Shown here in pieces: positions 35,656 through 44,916 of a stretch of 64,000 nucleotides of DNA. Both the position numbers and the translations under genes were made by a program. Positions within the stretch are counted from its first letter, which is position 1. Every line of letters starts with the position of its first letter. The notes under the pieces were generated by a model. It had not been told where the DNA came from. It saw nothing but the letters and a program-made list of their open reading frames with translations, and did no database searches. Source of the stretch: Chitinophaga japonensis (GTDB lineage Bacteria; Bacteroidota; Bacteroidia; Chitinophagales; Chitinophagaceae); NCBI RefSeq assembly GCF_007830125.1, contig NZ_VLLG01000005.1, positions 744,001-808,000 of the forward strand. The letters run 5' to 3'.

Positions 35656-37546
35656 TTCCGGCCTGCGAGACCAGCCAGCCGACCAGGTCGGTAGCTGCCT
35701 GGTAGTTCTCATATTCGGCGGGCAGGCGCCGGCCGTCCAGGTACTCGTTATAGAACCAGGGGTCGCCTACGGCGAACACCGCTCCCTTGCCTACCTTCGC
35801 CACGGCCATGATCACGTGGTCGCCATCCTTGTACACGGGGGTGGCCGGGGCCTTTACTTCCAGGCTGCTCAGCTCCTTGATGTGCACCTTGCCGCCCCGC
35901 TTAAAGACGGAATGCCCGGCTGGGATCATAAAGGCTCCCTGCTCAAACTGGCGGCCCTGTACACGATTACGGCTGTCCTGGTTAAAGTGTATGCCGAATT
36001 TTTCCGCCAGCAGGTTGAAGTGTTTGAACTCTGCGTTGATGGAATCATTTTCCATCATTACCAGCACGCCGCCTTTCTTCACCCAGTTATAGATATTGCC
36101 CGCATCCGCAGCAGTCATGAAATGCGGCTCCGGCGATTCCTTTTCCGTGTCCGGGTCTACAATGATATAGATATCCGTTTTCCCCAGACTGGCGGCAGAC
36201 GGTGCAACAGAAAGCGTGTCCGTAGCTACGCCATAGCGGTGGAAGATATGGCCCCAGAGGGAGTAACCGCCGTTCTCCATTTCACTCCAGGTATAATGCC
36301 AGCGCTTCATATGGCCCGTGGCATCCTGGCGCCATTCGTTATTAAAATACTGGTCTACCGTAACGGTCAGCCCCTTGCCTGTGCCGAGCGTGGGCAGCAT
36401 CTCCATTTCATTGGCCGCCTTCATGTAGGCGCCGGTGCCCTTGGGATCGTTCACCACTACCTTTTCACTCAGGTAGTAGGCATAGCTGCCATCCCGGTAG
36501 GGATCGCCGCCCAGGCCGGCCACGCTGCAGGTGCCTTCCAGGTTCACGCCGCCTTCCGGGGCTTTTTTAATGAACCGTTTATTGATGCCGGCAAAACCCT
36601 TTACCGCTACCTGGCGGTAGGATGCGGGGAGATAACCTTTCCTTACGCCTTTCTCCAGTGCATATACGAACATGCAGGAAGCGGAAGCTTCCAGGTAATT
36701 GCCTTTTGCCGTGCCTTTGTCTACCACCTGGTACCAGCAGCCCGATGCGGGGTCCTGGTACTTTTTAACCGCGGCCGCCAGGCGGTTAAGTATGGCTATT
36801 AAGCTGTCGCGGCCCTTGTGCTGCGCGGGGAAGTGGTCCAGCACATCTACCAGCGCCATGGCATACCAGCCCATGGCCCGGCCCCAGAAATTGGGAGAAC
36901 GGCCGGTAGCTTTATCCGCCCAGCGCTGCTGGCGGGATTCATCCCAGCCGTGGTAGAGCAGGCCGGTGCGGGCGTCGCGGGCATGCTGCTCCATCAGCAC
37001 AAACTGCCGGGTAATATCATTAAAGGCGGTGTCTTCATGAAAAAGGGTGGCATATTCCGCGTAAAAAGGCTCGCCCATGTACAGGCCATCCAGCCACATC
37101 TGGTAGGGATACCGCTTTTTGTGCCAGAAACCGCCGTCACTGGTGCGGGGCTGCCGGCGCAGTTGCTCCCGCAAATGGTCCGCCGCTTTCTTATATTTCT
37201 CCTTTCCCGTTACCCTGTACAACAGCAGCAGGGAACGGCCGTTCTTCACATGGTCAATGTTAAAATCCTCCATTTTGTAGGTGCGTATGTTGCCCTGTTC
37301 GTCTACAAACGCATCCATGCTTTGTTGTATGTACTCGAAGTACTTTCCGTCGCCGGTGTTTTTCCAGAGTCCGGCGATGCCTTCCAGTACCACACCCTGG
37401 TCATAGCTCCAGCGGGGAGGGCTGGTTTCCGGTACTTTCCAGGTGCGCATCATGGTGGTGGCCATGGCGGCAGACTGCGCCTGCACAACGGTTGTGCCGA
37501 ACAGCAGCGCCAGGGTGGTCAGGAACAGTGCTTGTTGTTTCCGCAT
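35639..37546 (-). CDS. GH105 unsaturated rhamnogalacturonyl hydrolase fused to a DUF4350-like domain
   Basis: 635 residues with signal peptide (MRKQQALFLTTLALLFGTTV start). Residues about 30-370 are a GH105 (alpha/alpha)6 barrel: PRWSYDQGVVLEGIAGLW, then QMWLDGLYMGEPFYAEYA with the catalytic Asp at 153, and NFWGRAMGWYAMALVDVL. Residues about 425-635 form a second domain with TDIYIIVDPDTEKESPEP, YNWVKKGGVLVMMEND and GKGAVFAVGDPWFYNEYLDG, resembling DUF4350 (class I glutamine-amidotransferase-like fold). GH105 removes the unsaturated uronic acid left by pectate or rhamnogalacturonan lyases. The extra domain's role is unknown. Confidence 0.9.
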   Translation of the reverse strand: MRKQQALFLTTLALLFGTTVVQAQSAAMATTMMRTWKVPETSPPRWSYDQGVVLEGIAGLWKNTGDGKYFEYIQQSMDAFVDEQGNIRTYKMEDFNIDHVKNGRSLLLLYRVTGKEKYKKAADHLREQLRRQPRTSDGGFWHKKRYPYQMWLDGLYMGEPFYAEYATLFHEDTAFNDITRQFVLMEQHARDARTGLLYHGWDESRQQRWADKATGRSPNFWGRAMGWYAMALVDVLDHFPAQHKGRDSLIAILNRLAAAVKKYQDPASGCWYQVVDKGTAKGNYLEASASCMFVYALEKGVRKGYLPASYRQVAVKGFAGINKRFIKKAPEGGVNLEGTCSVAGLGGDPYRDGSYAYYLSEKVVVNDPKGTGAYMKAANEMEMLPTLGTGKGLTVTVDQYFNNEWRQDATGHMKRWHYTWSEMENGGYSLWGHIFHRYGVATDTLSVAPSAASLGKTDIYIIVDPDTEKESPEPHFMTAADAGNIYNWVKKGGVLVMMENDSINAEFKHFNLLAEKFGIHFNQDSRNRVQGRQFEQGAFMIPAGHSVFKRGGKVHIKELSSLEVKAPATPVYKDGDHVIMAVAKVGKGAVFAVGDPWFYNEYLDGRRLPAEYENYQAATDLVGWLVSQAGKINNE

Positions 37547-37581
37547 ATCGAGATTAAAATATTAGCTGATCCAAAACGTTA

Positions 37582-39918
37582 TTATTTTACCTGCAGCGCA
37601 TTACGGGTGGCGCCTGCGCTGAACTCCGTGCTTTCCTTTGATTTACGTATATCGGTGCCCGTAACCAGGATATTACGACTGCTCTCGCCCTGAACGGCCA
37701 TGAACATATCCGCTTCATCGTAGCGGATATTGTCCAGGGTGATGTCCTGGCTGCTGCGCACCGTTACCAGCGGTCCCTTTTCCTTTGTGAACAGTTGCAC
37801 ATCGGAGAAATGCACGTCCTTCGCTTCCAGGCACTCAATACCCTTTTGCGCGCTGATAACCATGTGGCTCATGTGGATATTGCTGATAGGCATTTCCGGC
37901 AAGCCGCGGATAAACACCGCTTTGGCCGCGCCCTTGCAGATGATATTGCTGATATGGAAATCTTTGAACTGCGGCGTGGCTTCCGTCACGGGGAAGGCCT
38001 GTACTTTGGGGGCATCCCTCTTCTCGCCGGCCAGCGGCACCGGGTCTTTGGCCATATAATACATGTCAAAGCGGATGGCCTCGCCGGGAATATCCTTCAT
38101 GTTGATGTCCGATATATAGATCTTCTCCACCACGCCGCCGCGGCCGCGGGTGGTCTTAAAGCGCAGCCCGATATCGGTGCCCAGGAAAGAGCAGTTGGAC
38201 ACGTACAGGTTGCGGGCGCCGCCGGACATTTCGCTGCCTATTACAAAACCGCCGTGGGCATGGTATACCGTGCAGTAATCAATAATGGCATTTTCCGTGG
38301 GCACGCCTCTTTTTCGGCCCTGCTCATCCCGGCCGGACTTGATACAGATACCGTCATCGCCCACATCAAAAGTACAGTGGGTAATGCGCGCATAACGGCA
38401 GGATTCCAGGTCCACCCCGTCGCCGTTCTGTGCGTACCAGGGATTTTTGGCGTACACATTCCGCAGGGTAATGTGCTCGCATAACAAGGGATGCAGGCAC
38501 CAGGCCGGGGAGTTCTGGAAGGTCACTCCTTCCAGCAGCACGTTCTTACAACCGGTAAGGCTGATCAGGTTGGGACGCAGGAAATCCTTGATCTCTTCAT
38601 AATCGGCCGCCTTTTTCCCGGGCATGATCACGCCGGCCAGCTTTGTTTTGGAGCCTTTGTAGAATTCCATGGAAGGATACCACATATCGCTGTCCTTCCC
38701 TTCCCCTACCAGGCCCCCGGAGGCTACCAGCTTTTTCCACTGGGATGCCGTCAGCTTGTCCTTCTTTACCGCGCGCCAGGAATCGCCGGCGCCGTCTATG
38801 ATACCTTTACCGGTAATGGCGATGTTCTCCAGGTTCACGCCCCATACCGGGGCCTGGCAGCGCACGGCTTCCAGCCCTTCGTAGGTGGTTTCCACCAGCG
38901 GGTACTGGTCATGGTCTTCGGTGAACTGCAGCACGGCGCCTGCCAGCAAGTGCAGGTTCACATTGCTTTGCATGGTGAGCGGCCCCGTAAGCCACATGCC
39001 AGCCGGCACCAGCACCACGCCGCCGCCTTTGCTGCTGCAGGTGGTGATGGCTTTATTGATGCTTTGCGTATTCAGCGTTACGCCGTCTGCTTTAGCGCCG
39101 AACGCCGTAATGTTAAACGTATCTCTCCTGAAATGCGGTTCGTATATCACCGGCAGGTCAAACCGGTACTTTCCTTCAAACGGCGTCTTAGCCAGGTACT
39201 GCGCCAGGGGCAGCTTTTTCCCGTGAATCTCCTTTGCTACCAAGCCCGCTATGAGCGTAGCGCCATAGGTGTTAAAATGCGTATTGTCCGTTACGCCCTC
39301 CGGCAGGGTGCTATAATGCCCTGCAGGCGTGGTCTTGAACATTTTCACCGAACCTTCCGGGCCCTGCTGCACCAACAACGCCTCACTGCTTTTGTGCAGG
39401 TCTATCAGCGGCACATCCTGGGCGGCGGCTACTTCGCGCACCACGCCGGGATAATCGCCATGCTGGTCCACAAAACGGCCCTTGTCGTCAAATTTGCGGC
39501 GCATCACCGGCGTGATCAGCACGGGATGCGCGCCTTTGGCGCGGGCTTCCCGCACGAAGCGCAGCAGATTTTCTTTATAAGTGGTATGCGGTGCTGCGTA
39601 GCGGCTGCTGTCCTTTATTTTCTGATCGTTATGACCGAATTGTATCATCACCCAGTCGCCGGCTCTGAGCTGGGCCAGCACCGTGTCCCAGCGATGCTCG
39701 TTGATAAAGCTTTTGGTGCTTCGCCCGTTCACGGCATAATTCTTCACCTGTACATCCGGCTCAAAGAAGAGCGGGAACAGTTGCCCCCAGCCCCTTTCCG
39801 GGTTATCGATCAGGGGTTTGTCGGCCATCGTGGAATCACCGATCATGAAAATACGTGGCTTCGGGCCTGGTTGTACCAGCCCGATCATTGACAGCAGTAT
39901 GGTAATATAAATCTTCAT
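37582..39918 (-). CDS. CE12 rhamnogalacturonan acetylesterase fused to GH28 polygalacturonase
   Basis: 778 residues with N-terminal signal sequence. Residues about 20-235 form an SGNH esterase of the CE12 type: IFMIGDSTMADK with Ser29, NYAVNGRSTKSF, IQFGHNDQK and the late THFNTYGA with the Asp/His pair. Residues about 265-760 are a GH28 beta-helix: NGDGVDLES (Asp500), VGDDGICIKSG (Asp521, Asp522), GGFVIGSEMSGG and IGLRFKTTRGRGG. The enzyme would both remove acetyl groups and cut galacturonosyl bonds in pectin. It starts the enzyme part of the locus, after susD. Confidence 0.94.
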   Translation of the reverse strand: MKIYITILLSMIGLVQPGPKPRIFMIGDSTMADKPLIDNPERGWGQLFPLFFEPDVQVKNYAVNGRSTKSFINEHRWDTVLAQLRAGDWVMIQFGHNDQKIKDSSRYAAPHTTYKENLLRFVREARAKGAHPVLITPVMRRKFDDKGRFVDQHGDYPGVVREVAAAQDVPLIDLHKSSEALLVQQGPEGSVKMFKTTPAGHYSTLPEGVTDNTHFNTYGATLIAGLVAKEIHGKKLPLAQYLAKTPFEGKYRFDLPVIYEPHFRRDTFNITAFGAKADGVTLNTQSINKAITTCSSKGGGVVLVPAGMWLTGPLTMQSNVNLHLLAGAVLQFTEDHDQYPLVETTYEGLEAVRCQAPVWGVNLENIAITGKGIIDGAGDSWRAVKKDKLTASQWKKLVASGGLVGEGKDSDMWYPSMEFYKGSKTKLAGVIMPGKKAADYEEIKDFLRPNLISLTGCKNVLLEGVTFQNSPAWCLHPLLCEHITLRNVYAKNPWYAQNGDGVDLESCRYARITHCTFDVGDDGICIKSGRDEQGRKRGVPTENAIIDYCTVYHAHGGFVIGSEMSGGARNLYVSNCSFLGTDIGLRFKTTRGRGGVVEKIYISDINMKDIPGEAIRFDMYYMAKDPVPLAGEKRDAPKVQAFPVTEATPQFKDFHISNIICKGAAKAVFIRGLPEMPISNIHMSHMVISAQKGIECLEAKDVHFSDVQLFTKEKGPLVTVRSSQDITLDNIRYDEADMFMAVQGESSRNILVTGTDIRKSKESTEFSAGATRNALQVK

Positions 39919-39959
39919 CTCTTACAAAATACGAATAACAAGTATGGAAGGCAATAGTA

Positions 39960-41609
39960 TTACTGGTAGCCTTCATTCTGTGTGAACTCGTTCTTATTGG
40001 TTACAGCGTCCACCTGGTCCTGCGGGATGGGCCGCAGCACGTGGTAGGGCTGCAGGTTGGCCGCAGCGTCCGGGTTGTGGGCCTGTATCCTTTCCAGCAG
40101 CTTGCCGGTGCGCTTCAGGTCAAACCAGCGTAGCTGCTCGCCTGCCAGCTCGCGGCCCCTTTCATCCAGTATAAAATCCAGGGTCACATCGGCGGCCGTG
40201 ATCTGCATGTCTGCTTCGTGGCCGGGAATGGCGGCGCGGGCGCGCAGGGTGTTCAGGTATTCCGCCGCCCTGGACGCATTACCCAGCTTCAGTTGCGCTT
40301 CTGCCGCTACCAGGTACATTTCCGCCAGGCGGATCACAAATGCGTCGCGTGCGCTCTGCTCCTCATTGATAGCTGCACGGGTAGGGTCCTCGAACTTGCG
40401 CAGGGAAATATAGTGCGTGCGGTCCAGGCCGCCGCCTTCCGTATTGTATACATCGTTCCGGTCGTAGATCCGGTAGCTGTGCTTCGCCCTTTCTTCTGCA
40501 GACACCACGTCCCTGGTGCAGAGGATGGCGGTATCGCCCGGTTGCATACCGTCGGGCGCCGTGCTGGTATTATTGCAATACCAGGCGCGTTTGAAGCTGG
40601 CCTCATAACGGGCATCGGCTGTTTCATCAAAGAGGCTCAGCAGGAAAAGCGAGGGCATGTAGCGGTTAAACGGACGCCCGTTCGCCACATCGCGTTTCAT
40701 GCCGGGCAGGTCGTCGTATTTCATCCAGAACATGAGGTGGCCGTTATTACCGCCGCGGGAGTGGCCATTAGGATAGAGGGTTGCGTCCAGGCGGTCATTG
40801 AACACCAGGTTCTTCATGTAATTCACGGCCCAGATCACTTCACTGTTCTGCACATTGTCCATGCGCCAGAGGTCTGCATAATCCGGCAGCAGGGCGTAGC
40901 TATAGCCGCTGATCACTTTCTCCGCCAGGTCGGCGGCTTCCTGGTTACGGCCGCGGGTAAGGTACATACGGGCCAGGAAGGCTTCTGCGGCGGGTTTGGT
41001 CGCCCGGCCGTAATCGCCGGTAGTGGGCGCCAGGTTAGCCACTGCAAAATCCAGGTCACGGAATATCTGCGCATAGAAAGTGTCTACCGGGGTGCGGTTG
41101 GCCGTGGTAGCCACCCCTGCGGTCTCCTCCACGGAGAAATGTACGCCGCCCCAGGTCTCCACGATGTGCCAGTAGTAAAAGGCACGCAGGAAGCGCAGCT
41201 CCGCTTCGCGCTGTATGCGCACATCATCCGCAAAGCCGGCATTGGCAATGCGGCCCAGTCCGGTATTACAAACGTTCACCGCCGCATAGAGCTGCTTCCA
41301 TTCCAGGCTCACCACGGCATTGCTGGCCTGCAGGTTCTGGTATTGGGTAAGGTCGGGGTACACGTCGCCGGTACCGCTGGTCCAGAGGTCCGTGCCCATT
41401 TCGGAAATATTGTAGCCCTGCTCCTTGCCATACCACCAACGGGTATACGTATAGGCGGCATTGACCAGGGTTTCCATGCCTTCGGGGGTAGACAGCACTG
41501 CGTCTACCGTCAGGCCGGAGGGGTTGTATTCATCCAGTTGTTTATTACAGGCGAGCAACCCGGCCGTAAAGGCCAGTACCAGAATCGCTTTATTTATCTT
41601 GCGTTGCAT
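39960..41609 (-). CDS. SusD/RagB family glycan-binding lipoprotein (pectin locus)
   Basis: 549 residues. Lipobox LLAC at about 18-21, then NKQLDEYNPSGLT. SusD features: ELRFLRAFYYWHIVETWGGVHF, VRLAEMYLVAAEAQLKLG with NTLRARAAIPG, and FILDERGRELAGEQLRWFDLKR. It is a surface lipoprotein capping the neighbouring SusC. Pectin-derived ligand is inferred from the following CE12-GH28 and GH105 genes. ATG at 41607-41609, 20 bp after susC. Confidence 0.95.
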   Translation of the reverse strand: MQRKINKAILVLAFTAGLLACNKQLDEYNPSGLTVDAVLSTPEGMETLVNAAYTYTRWWYGKEQGYNISEMGTDLWTSGTGDVYPDLTQYQNLQASNAVVSLEWKQLYAAVNVCNTGLGRIANAGFADDVRIQREAELRFLRAFYYWHIVETWGGVHFSVEETAGVATTANRTPVDTFYAQIFRDLDFAVANLAPTTGDYGRATKPAAEAFLARMYLTRGRNQEAADLAEKVISGYSYALLPDYADLWRMDNVQNSEVIWAVNYMKNLVFNDRLDATLYPNGHSRGGNNGHLMFWMKYDDLPGMKRDVANGRPFNRYMPSLFLLSLFDETADARYEASFKRAWYCNNTSTAPDGMQPGDTAILCTRDVVSAEERAKHSYRIYDRNDVYNTEGGGLDRTHYISLRKFEDPTRAAINEEQSARDAFVIRLAEMYLVAAEAQLKLGNASRAAEYLNTLRARAAIPGHEADMQITAADVTLDFILDERGRELAGEQLRWFDLKRTGKLLERIQAHNPDAAANLQPYHVLRPIPQDQVDAVTNKNEFTQNEGYQ

Positions 41610-41628
41610 AACATCGGTTTTAGGTTGA

Positions 41629-44589
41629 TCAAAACTCCACGTTCAGTCCCGCCACATACAATTTTGTCATGGGGTTGCTCAGGTTGCCGCCCCTTTCCGG
41701 ATCATAATTCTTTACCTTGCTGAAGGTCACGAGGTTCTTACCGGTTACGTATATACGCAACCCGGAGAGGTGCAGCGTTTTCAGCACTGGTTCCCCGAAA
41801 TTGTATCCCAGGGAAATGTTCCTGATCTTCACAAAAGACCCGTCGCGGAAGCCCAGGGAGCTGATGAAAGGCGTGCTGCTCCTGGAACGGCTGGCATTGG
41901 GCTGCGGGTATTCGTTGCTGGGATTTTCCGGCGTCCAGTAGTTCACCTGGGCGCTGTTCTCCAGGCCCTGGGGATCGTACTTGGCATCGTACTCAGAGCT
42001 GATCCACTGGCCGATACGCGCATATATGTAGATGTTCAGGTCAAAGTTGCGGTAGCGGATATCATTATTAAAACCACCGCTCCACTTCGGCACCTGCGCA
42101 CCCAGCACTACCCTGTCTGCCGTGGTGAAGGCGCCGTCACCGTTCGTGTCTGCCACCTTGATATCGCCCGGCTTGTAACCGAACTTGGCCGCTTCATCCG
42201 CTTCATTAGACTGCCAGATGCCCACCATGTCATAGTCATAGTACACGTTCACGGGAGAGCCGATGAACCATTTGTTGGCCACATCGTTGGTATTCTCATC
42301 CGCCAGCGACACGATCTCCTCTTTGTTGCGGGAGAACACAATGCCGGAGGTCCAGCTAAAATCTTTCGTCGTAATGTTGGTGGTGTTGATCCCTACTTCA
42401 ATCCCCCTGTTGCGGGTCTTGCCGATGTTCTGCACCACGTTGCTGACCCCACCGGATGCAGGCAGGGTGCGCTGCAACAACAGGTCCCTGGTACGCGTAT
42501 CGTAATAATCGATGCTGGCATAGATCCGGGAACCGAACAGGCCTACGTCCACCCCTACGTTGGTGGTGGCGGACAATTCCCATTTCAGGCTCTTGTTGCC
42601 CACCTGGTCGCTGATACCGTAGGCCAGGGCGGCATTGGTATCATCATAGGAGAAAGGTATCCTGGACAGGTAGGTAACAGTGCTGTATGGACGGATGGCG
42701 TCGTTGCCGGCAATACCGTAGCTGGCCCGCAGCTTCAGATCGCTGAACAGTTGCTGGGAGCGCATGAACGGTTCGTCCGAGATACGCCAGGCCCCTGCCA
42801 CGGAGGGGAAGAACGCCCATTTGTTGCCCGGCGCCAGCTTGGAAGAACCATCGGAGCGGCCGGTGAGGGACAGCAGGTATTTTCCTTTGTAGGAATAGTT
42901 GATACGCCCGGTAAAGGAGATCAGCTTGCTGGCCTGGTAAGAGCTGCGGATGGCAATACCCCTGGCATTGTTCTGCAGCGCGTAGTAGAGTTGCTTGGGC
43001 AGCAGTTGACCTTCGCCCTGTATGGAACTGGAGTCCCGCTGGTCCGACAGCAAGCTGGCTACCGCGGTAACGCCTATATCATGATCGCCGAAAGCCCGGC
43101 GGTAGTTCAGCACATTTTCCCAGTTGATGGTGCGGATAGTACCGGTATTATACTGGGAGCGGGAACCGGAGGAAGTGGCGCGGTCGATGGTGTTCTGGGA
43201 GGCGTAGATACCCGTGCGCATATTCTCCAGCGTAATGCCGGCATAAGAACGGAGACTCAGCCCTTCCAGGGGCGTCAGCTCCACATAACCGGTGGCAAAC
43301 GTGCGCGTAATGCGCGGCTGGTTCTGGTAAGCATCCGGCTGCTCGTCCGCCAGCGGGTTGATGTGGGGACCGCTGTTGGGAAACGGGATGAAATTGCCGT
43401 TCTCGTCAAAGGGCACGCCCAGGGGAATGATCTTGTTGGCCTGGTTCAGCGGGTCGCGGCGCACGCTCTGGTCGTAATAGGTGATCTGGCTCTGCATGCC
43501 CACCTTCAGCACTTTATTAACGACCTGGTCCACGTTCAAACGGGCGGAATAGCGCCGGAGGCGGTCCAGCTTGAACAGGCCTTTTTCATCGAAGTAGTCC
43601 AGCGAGAGGTAGACCTTTGTTTTCTCCGACCCGGCGGACACGCCTACCTGGTAGTCCTGCTGCAGGCCGTCCTGTATCAGCAGGTCGGAATAGCGGGTCC
43701 ACAGGTCGTTCTCGATTGCGTTCAGCTCAAAAGCGTTGAATATCTTGGGATCGTCCGCTTCACTGTTCCAGCGCCCGGTGGTACGATTGGCCTCCCTTTT
43801 CAGGGCCACGTACTGCGGACCGCTGTTCACCTTGGGATAGCCGGCTACCTGGGATACGCCCACATAGGTATTTACATTCACCTTCGGCTTGCCGGTGCTG
43901 CCTCTTTTGGTGGTGACGATGATCACGCCGTTGGCGCCCCGGGAACCGTAAATAGCGGTAGAGGAAGCATCTTTCAATACTTCCATGGACTGTATATCGT
44001 TGGGATTGATATCTTCTATGCTGCTATACTGCACGCCGTCCACAATGTACAGCGGGCCGTTGTTGGCGGTGATGGAGCGATTACCCCTCACCGTTACATT
44101 TACCCTGGCGCCGGCCGCGCCGCTGCTGCGGGTAATGTCCACACCAGGCAGTTTCCCCTGTACGGATTCCATTACATTGGTGACAGGCACTTTTTTCAGC
44201 TCCTCTCCTTTTACCGACACTACTGCGCCGGTAAGGTCCCTTTTTTTCACCTGTCCATAACCTACTACTACCACTTCATCCAGGTTTTTATTATCTTTTT
44301 GCAATTGTATGTTCAGCGATGCATTGCCGTCCGCGTTTTGTGTAACGGACTGGTAACCCAGGTAGCTGAACACCAGGCCGGCATTTTGCCCGGCCGGTAC
44401 ATTGAGGGAAAAGTTACCGGCGGCATCTGTTTGCGTACCGGTACTGGTGCCTTTGAGTTGCACGCTCACAAAGGGCAATGGCTGGCCGGTGGCGGCGTCC
44501 GTCACCTTTCCTTTTATGGTATGCGTTTGAGCCAGCACCCAACCGGTACTGCTCATCAGCAGCCAGCAAATAAGTAGTAATTTGTTCAT
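41629..44589 (-). CDS. SusC/RagA TonB-dependent outer-membrane transporter (pectin locus)
   Basis: 986 residues with signal peptide. The N-terminal carboxypeptidase-D-like domain (IKGKVTDAATGQPLPFVSV) is followed by the TonB box-like VVVGYGQVKKRD, and the plug with PLYIVDGVQYSSIEDINPND and ASSTAIYGSRGANGVIIVTT. The beta-barrel ends with KLYVAGLNVEF. It takes up pectin oligosaccharides with its SusD partner. Two LacI-type operator candidates and a divergent LacI gene lie upstream. A long antisense reading frame exists over this gene but has no features of its own. Confidence 0.96.
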   Translation of the reverse strand: MNKLLLICWLLMSSTGWVLAQTHTIKGKVTDAATGQPLPFVSVQLKGTSTGTQTDAAGNFSLNVPAGQNAGLVFSYLGYQSVTQNADGNASLNIQLQKDNKNLDEVVVVGYGQVKKRDLTGAVVSVKGEELKKVPVTNVMESVQGKLPGVDITRSSGAAGARVNVTVRGNRSITANNGPLYIVDGVQYSSIEDINPNDIQSMEVLKDASSTAIYGSRGANGVIIVTTKRGSTGKPKVNVNTYVGVSQVAGYPKVNSGPQYVALKREANRTTGRWNSEADDPKIFNAFELNAIENDLWTRYSDLLIQDGLQQDYQVGVSAGSEKTKVYLSLDYFDEKGLFKLDRLRRYSARLNVDQVVNKVLKVGMQSQITYYDQSVRRDPLNQANKIIPLGVPFDENGNFIPFPNSGPHINPLADEQPDAYQNQPRITRTFATGYVELTPLEGLSLRSYAGITLENMRTGIYASQNTIDRATSSGSRSQYNTGTIRTINWENVLNYRRAFGDHDIGVTAVASLLSDQRDSSSIQGEGQLLPKQLYYALQNNARGIAIRSSYQASKLISFTGRINYSYKGKYLLSLTGRSDGSSKLAPGNKWAFFPSVAGAWRISDEPFMRSQQLFSDLKLRASYGIAGNDAIRPYSTVTYLSRIPFSYDDTNAALAYGISDQVGNKSLKWELSATTNVGVDVGLFGSRIYASIDYYDTRTRDLLLQRTLPASGGVSNVVQNIGKTRNRGIEVGINTTNITTKDFSWTSGIVFSRNKEEIVSLADENTNDVANKWFIGSPVNVYYDYDMVGIWQSNEADEAAKFGYKPGDIKVADTNGDGAFTTADRVVLGAQVPKWSGGFNNDIRYRNFDLNIYIYARIGQWISSEYDAKYDPQGLENSAQVNYWTPENPSNEYPQPNASRSRSSTPFISSLGFRDGSFVKIRNISLGYNFGEPVLKTLHLSGLRIYVTGKNLVTFSKVKNYDPERGGNLSNPMTKLYVAGLNVEF

Positions 44590-44787
44590 AACGTAGACGT
44601 GAATGGTGATTAGAATGGATGATATTTAAACTACGGTTCTAAGTCTGATATGGAACGGGCATTACTTCCATGCGAGTGATTTTGATGATAACAGAAAAGG
44701 CCGTACCGCGTGGAGCGGCACAGGCGTTGCATCAGTTTTTCAATACCGGTACTGATATGGCAAGTGTACAGATATATTCAATAATAG

Positions 44788-44834
44788 TGAAACGTTTGCA
44801 TCAATTTATTTACGCAATCGTTGCCGGGAACGAT
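44788..44834. promoter_or_regulatory. Two LacI-type operator candidates in the divergent pectin-locus promoter
   Basis: TGAAACGTTTGCA (44788-44800) contains AAACGTTT, the classic LacI-family core. ATCGTT-GCCGGG-AACGAT (44817-44834) is a 6+6 palindrome. They lie between susC (start 44589) and the LacI gene (start 44917). The second shares CGGGAACGAT with the maltodextrin-locus operator region. The rest of the 327-bp gap holds a degenerate G-rich repeat (44843-44880); no gene is supported in it. Confidence 0.6.
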
Positions 44835-44842
44835 GACATTTT

Positions 44843-44880
44843 AATGTGCAGATGGGCGGATATGCGGATGGGCGGATGGG
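44843..44880. repeat. Degenerate ATGTGCA/GATGGGCGGAT direct repeats
   Basis: AATGTGCAGATG (44843-44854) is identical to 12 bp of the hairpin element at 25429-25525. It runs into two copies of GATGGGCGGAT (44851-44861 and 44867-44877), 16 bp apart. No inverted arm is seen, so this looks like half of such an element. Confidence 0.65.
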
Positions 44881-44916
44881 AATACTGTTTAAAATGACTA
44901 TTTTTACTACTGCGTT

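Noticed and set aside
41770..44577. A 935-codon open frame antisense to the pectin susC gene, and other long antisense frames over the baseplate and SusC genes
   Set aside because: These arise from high GC and codon bias of the true genes. They lack recognisable domains, and the minus-strand frames carry clear family motifs throughout.
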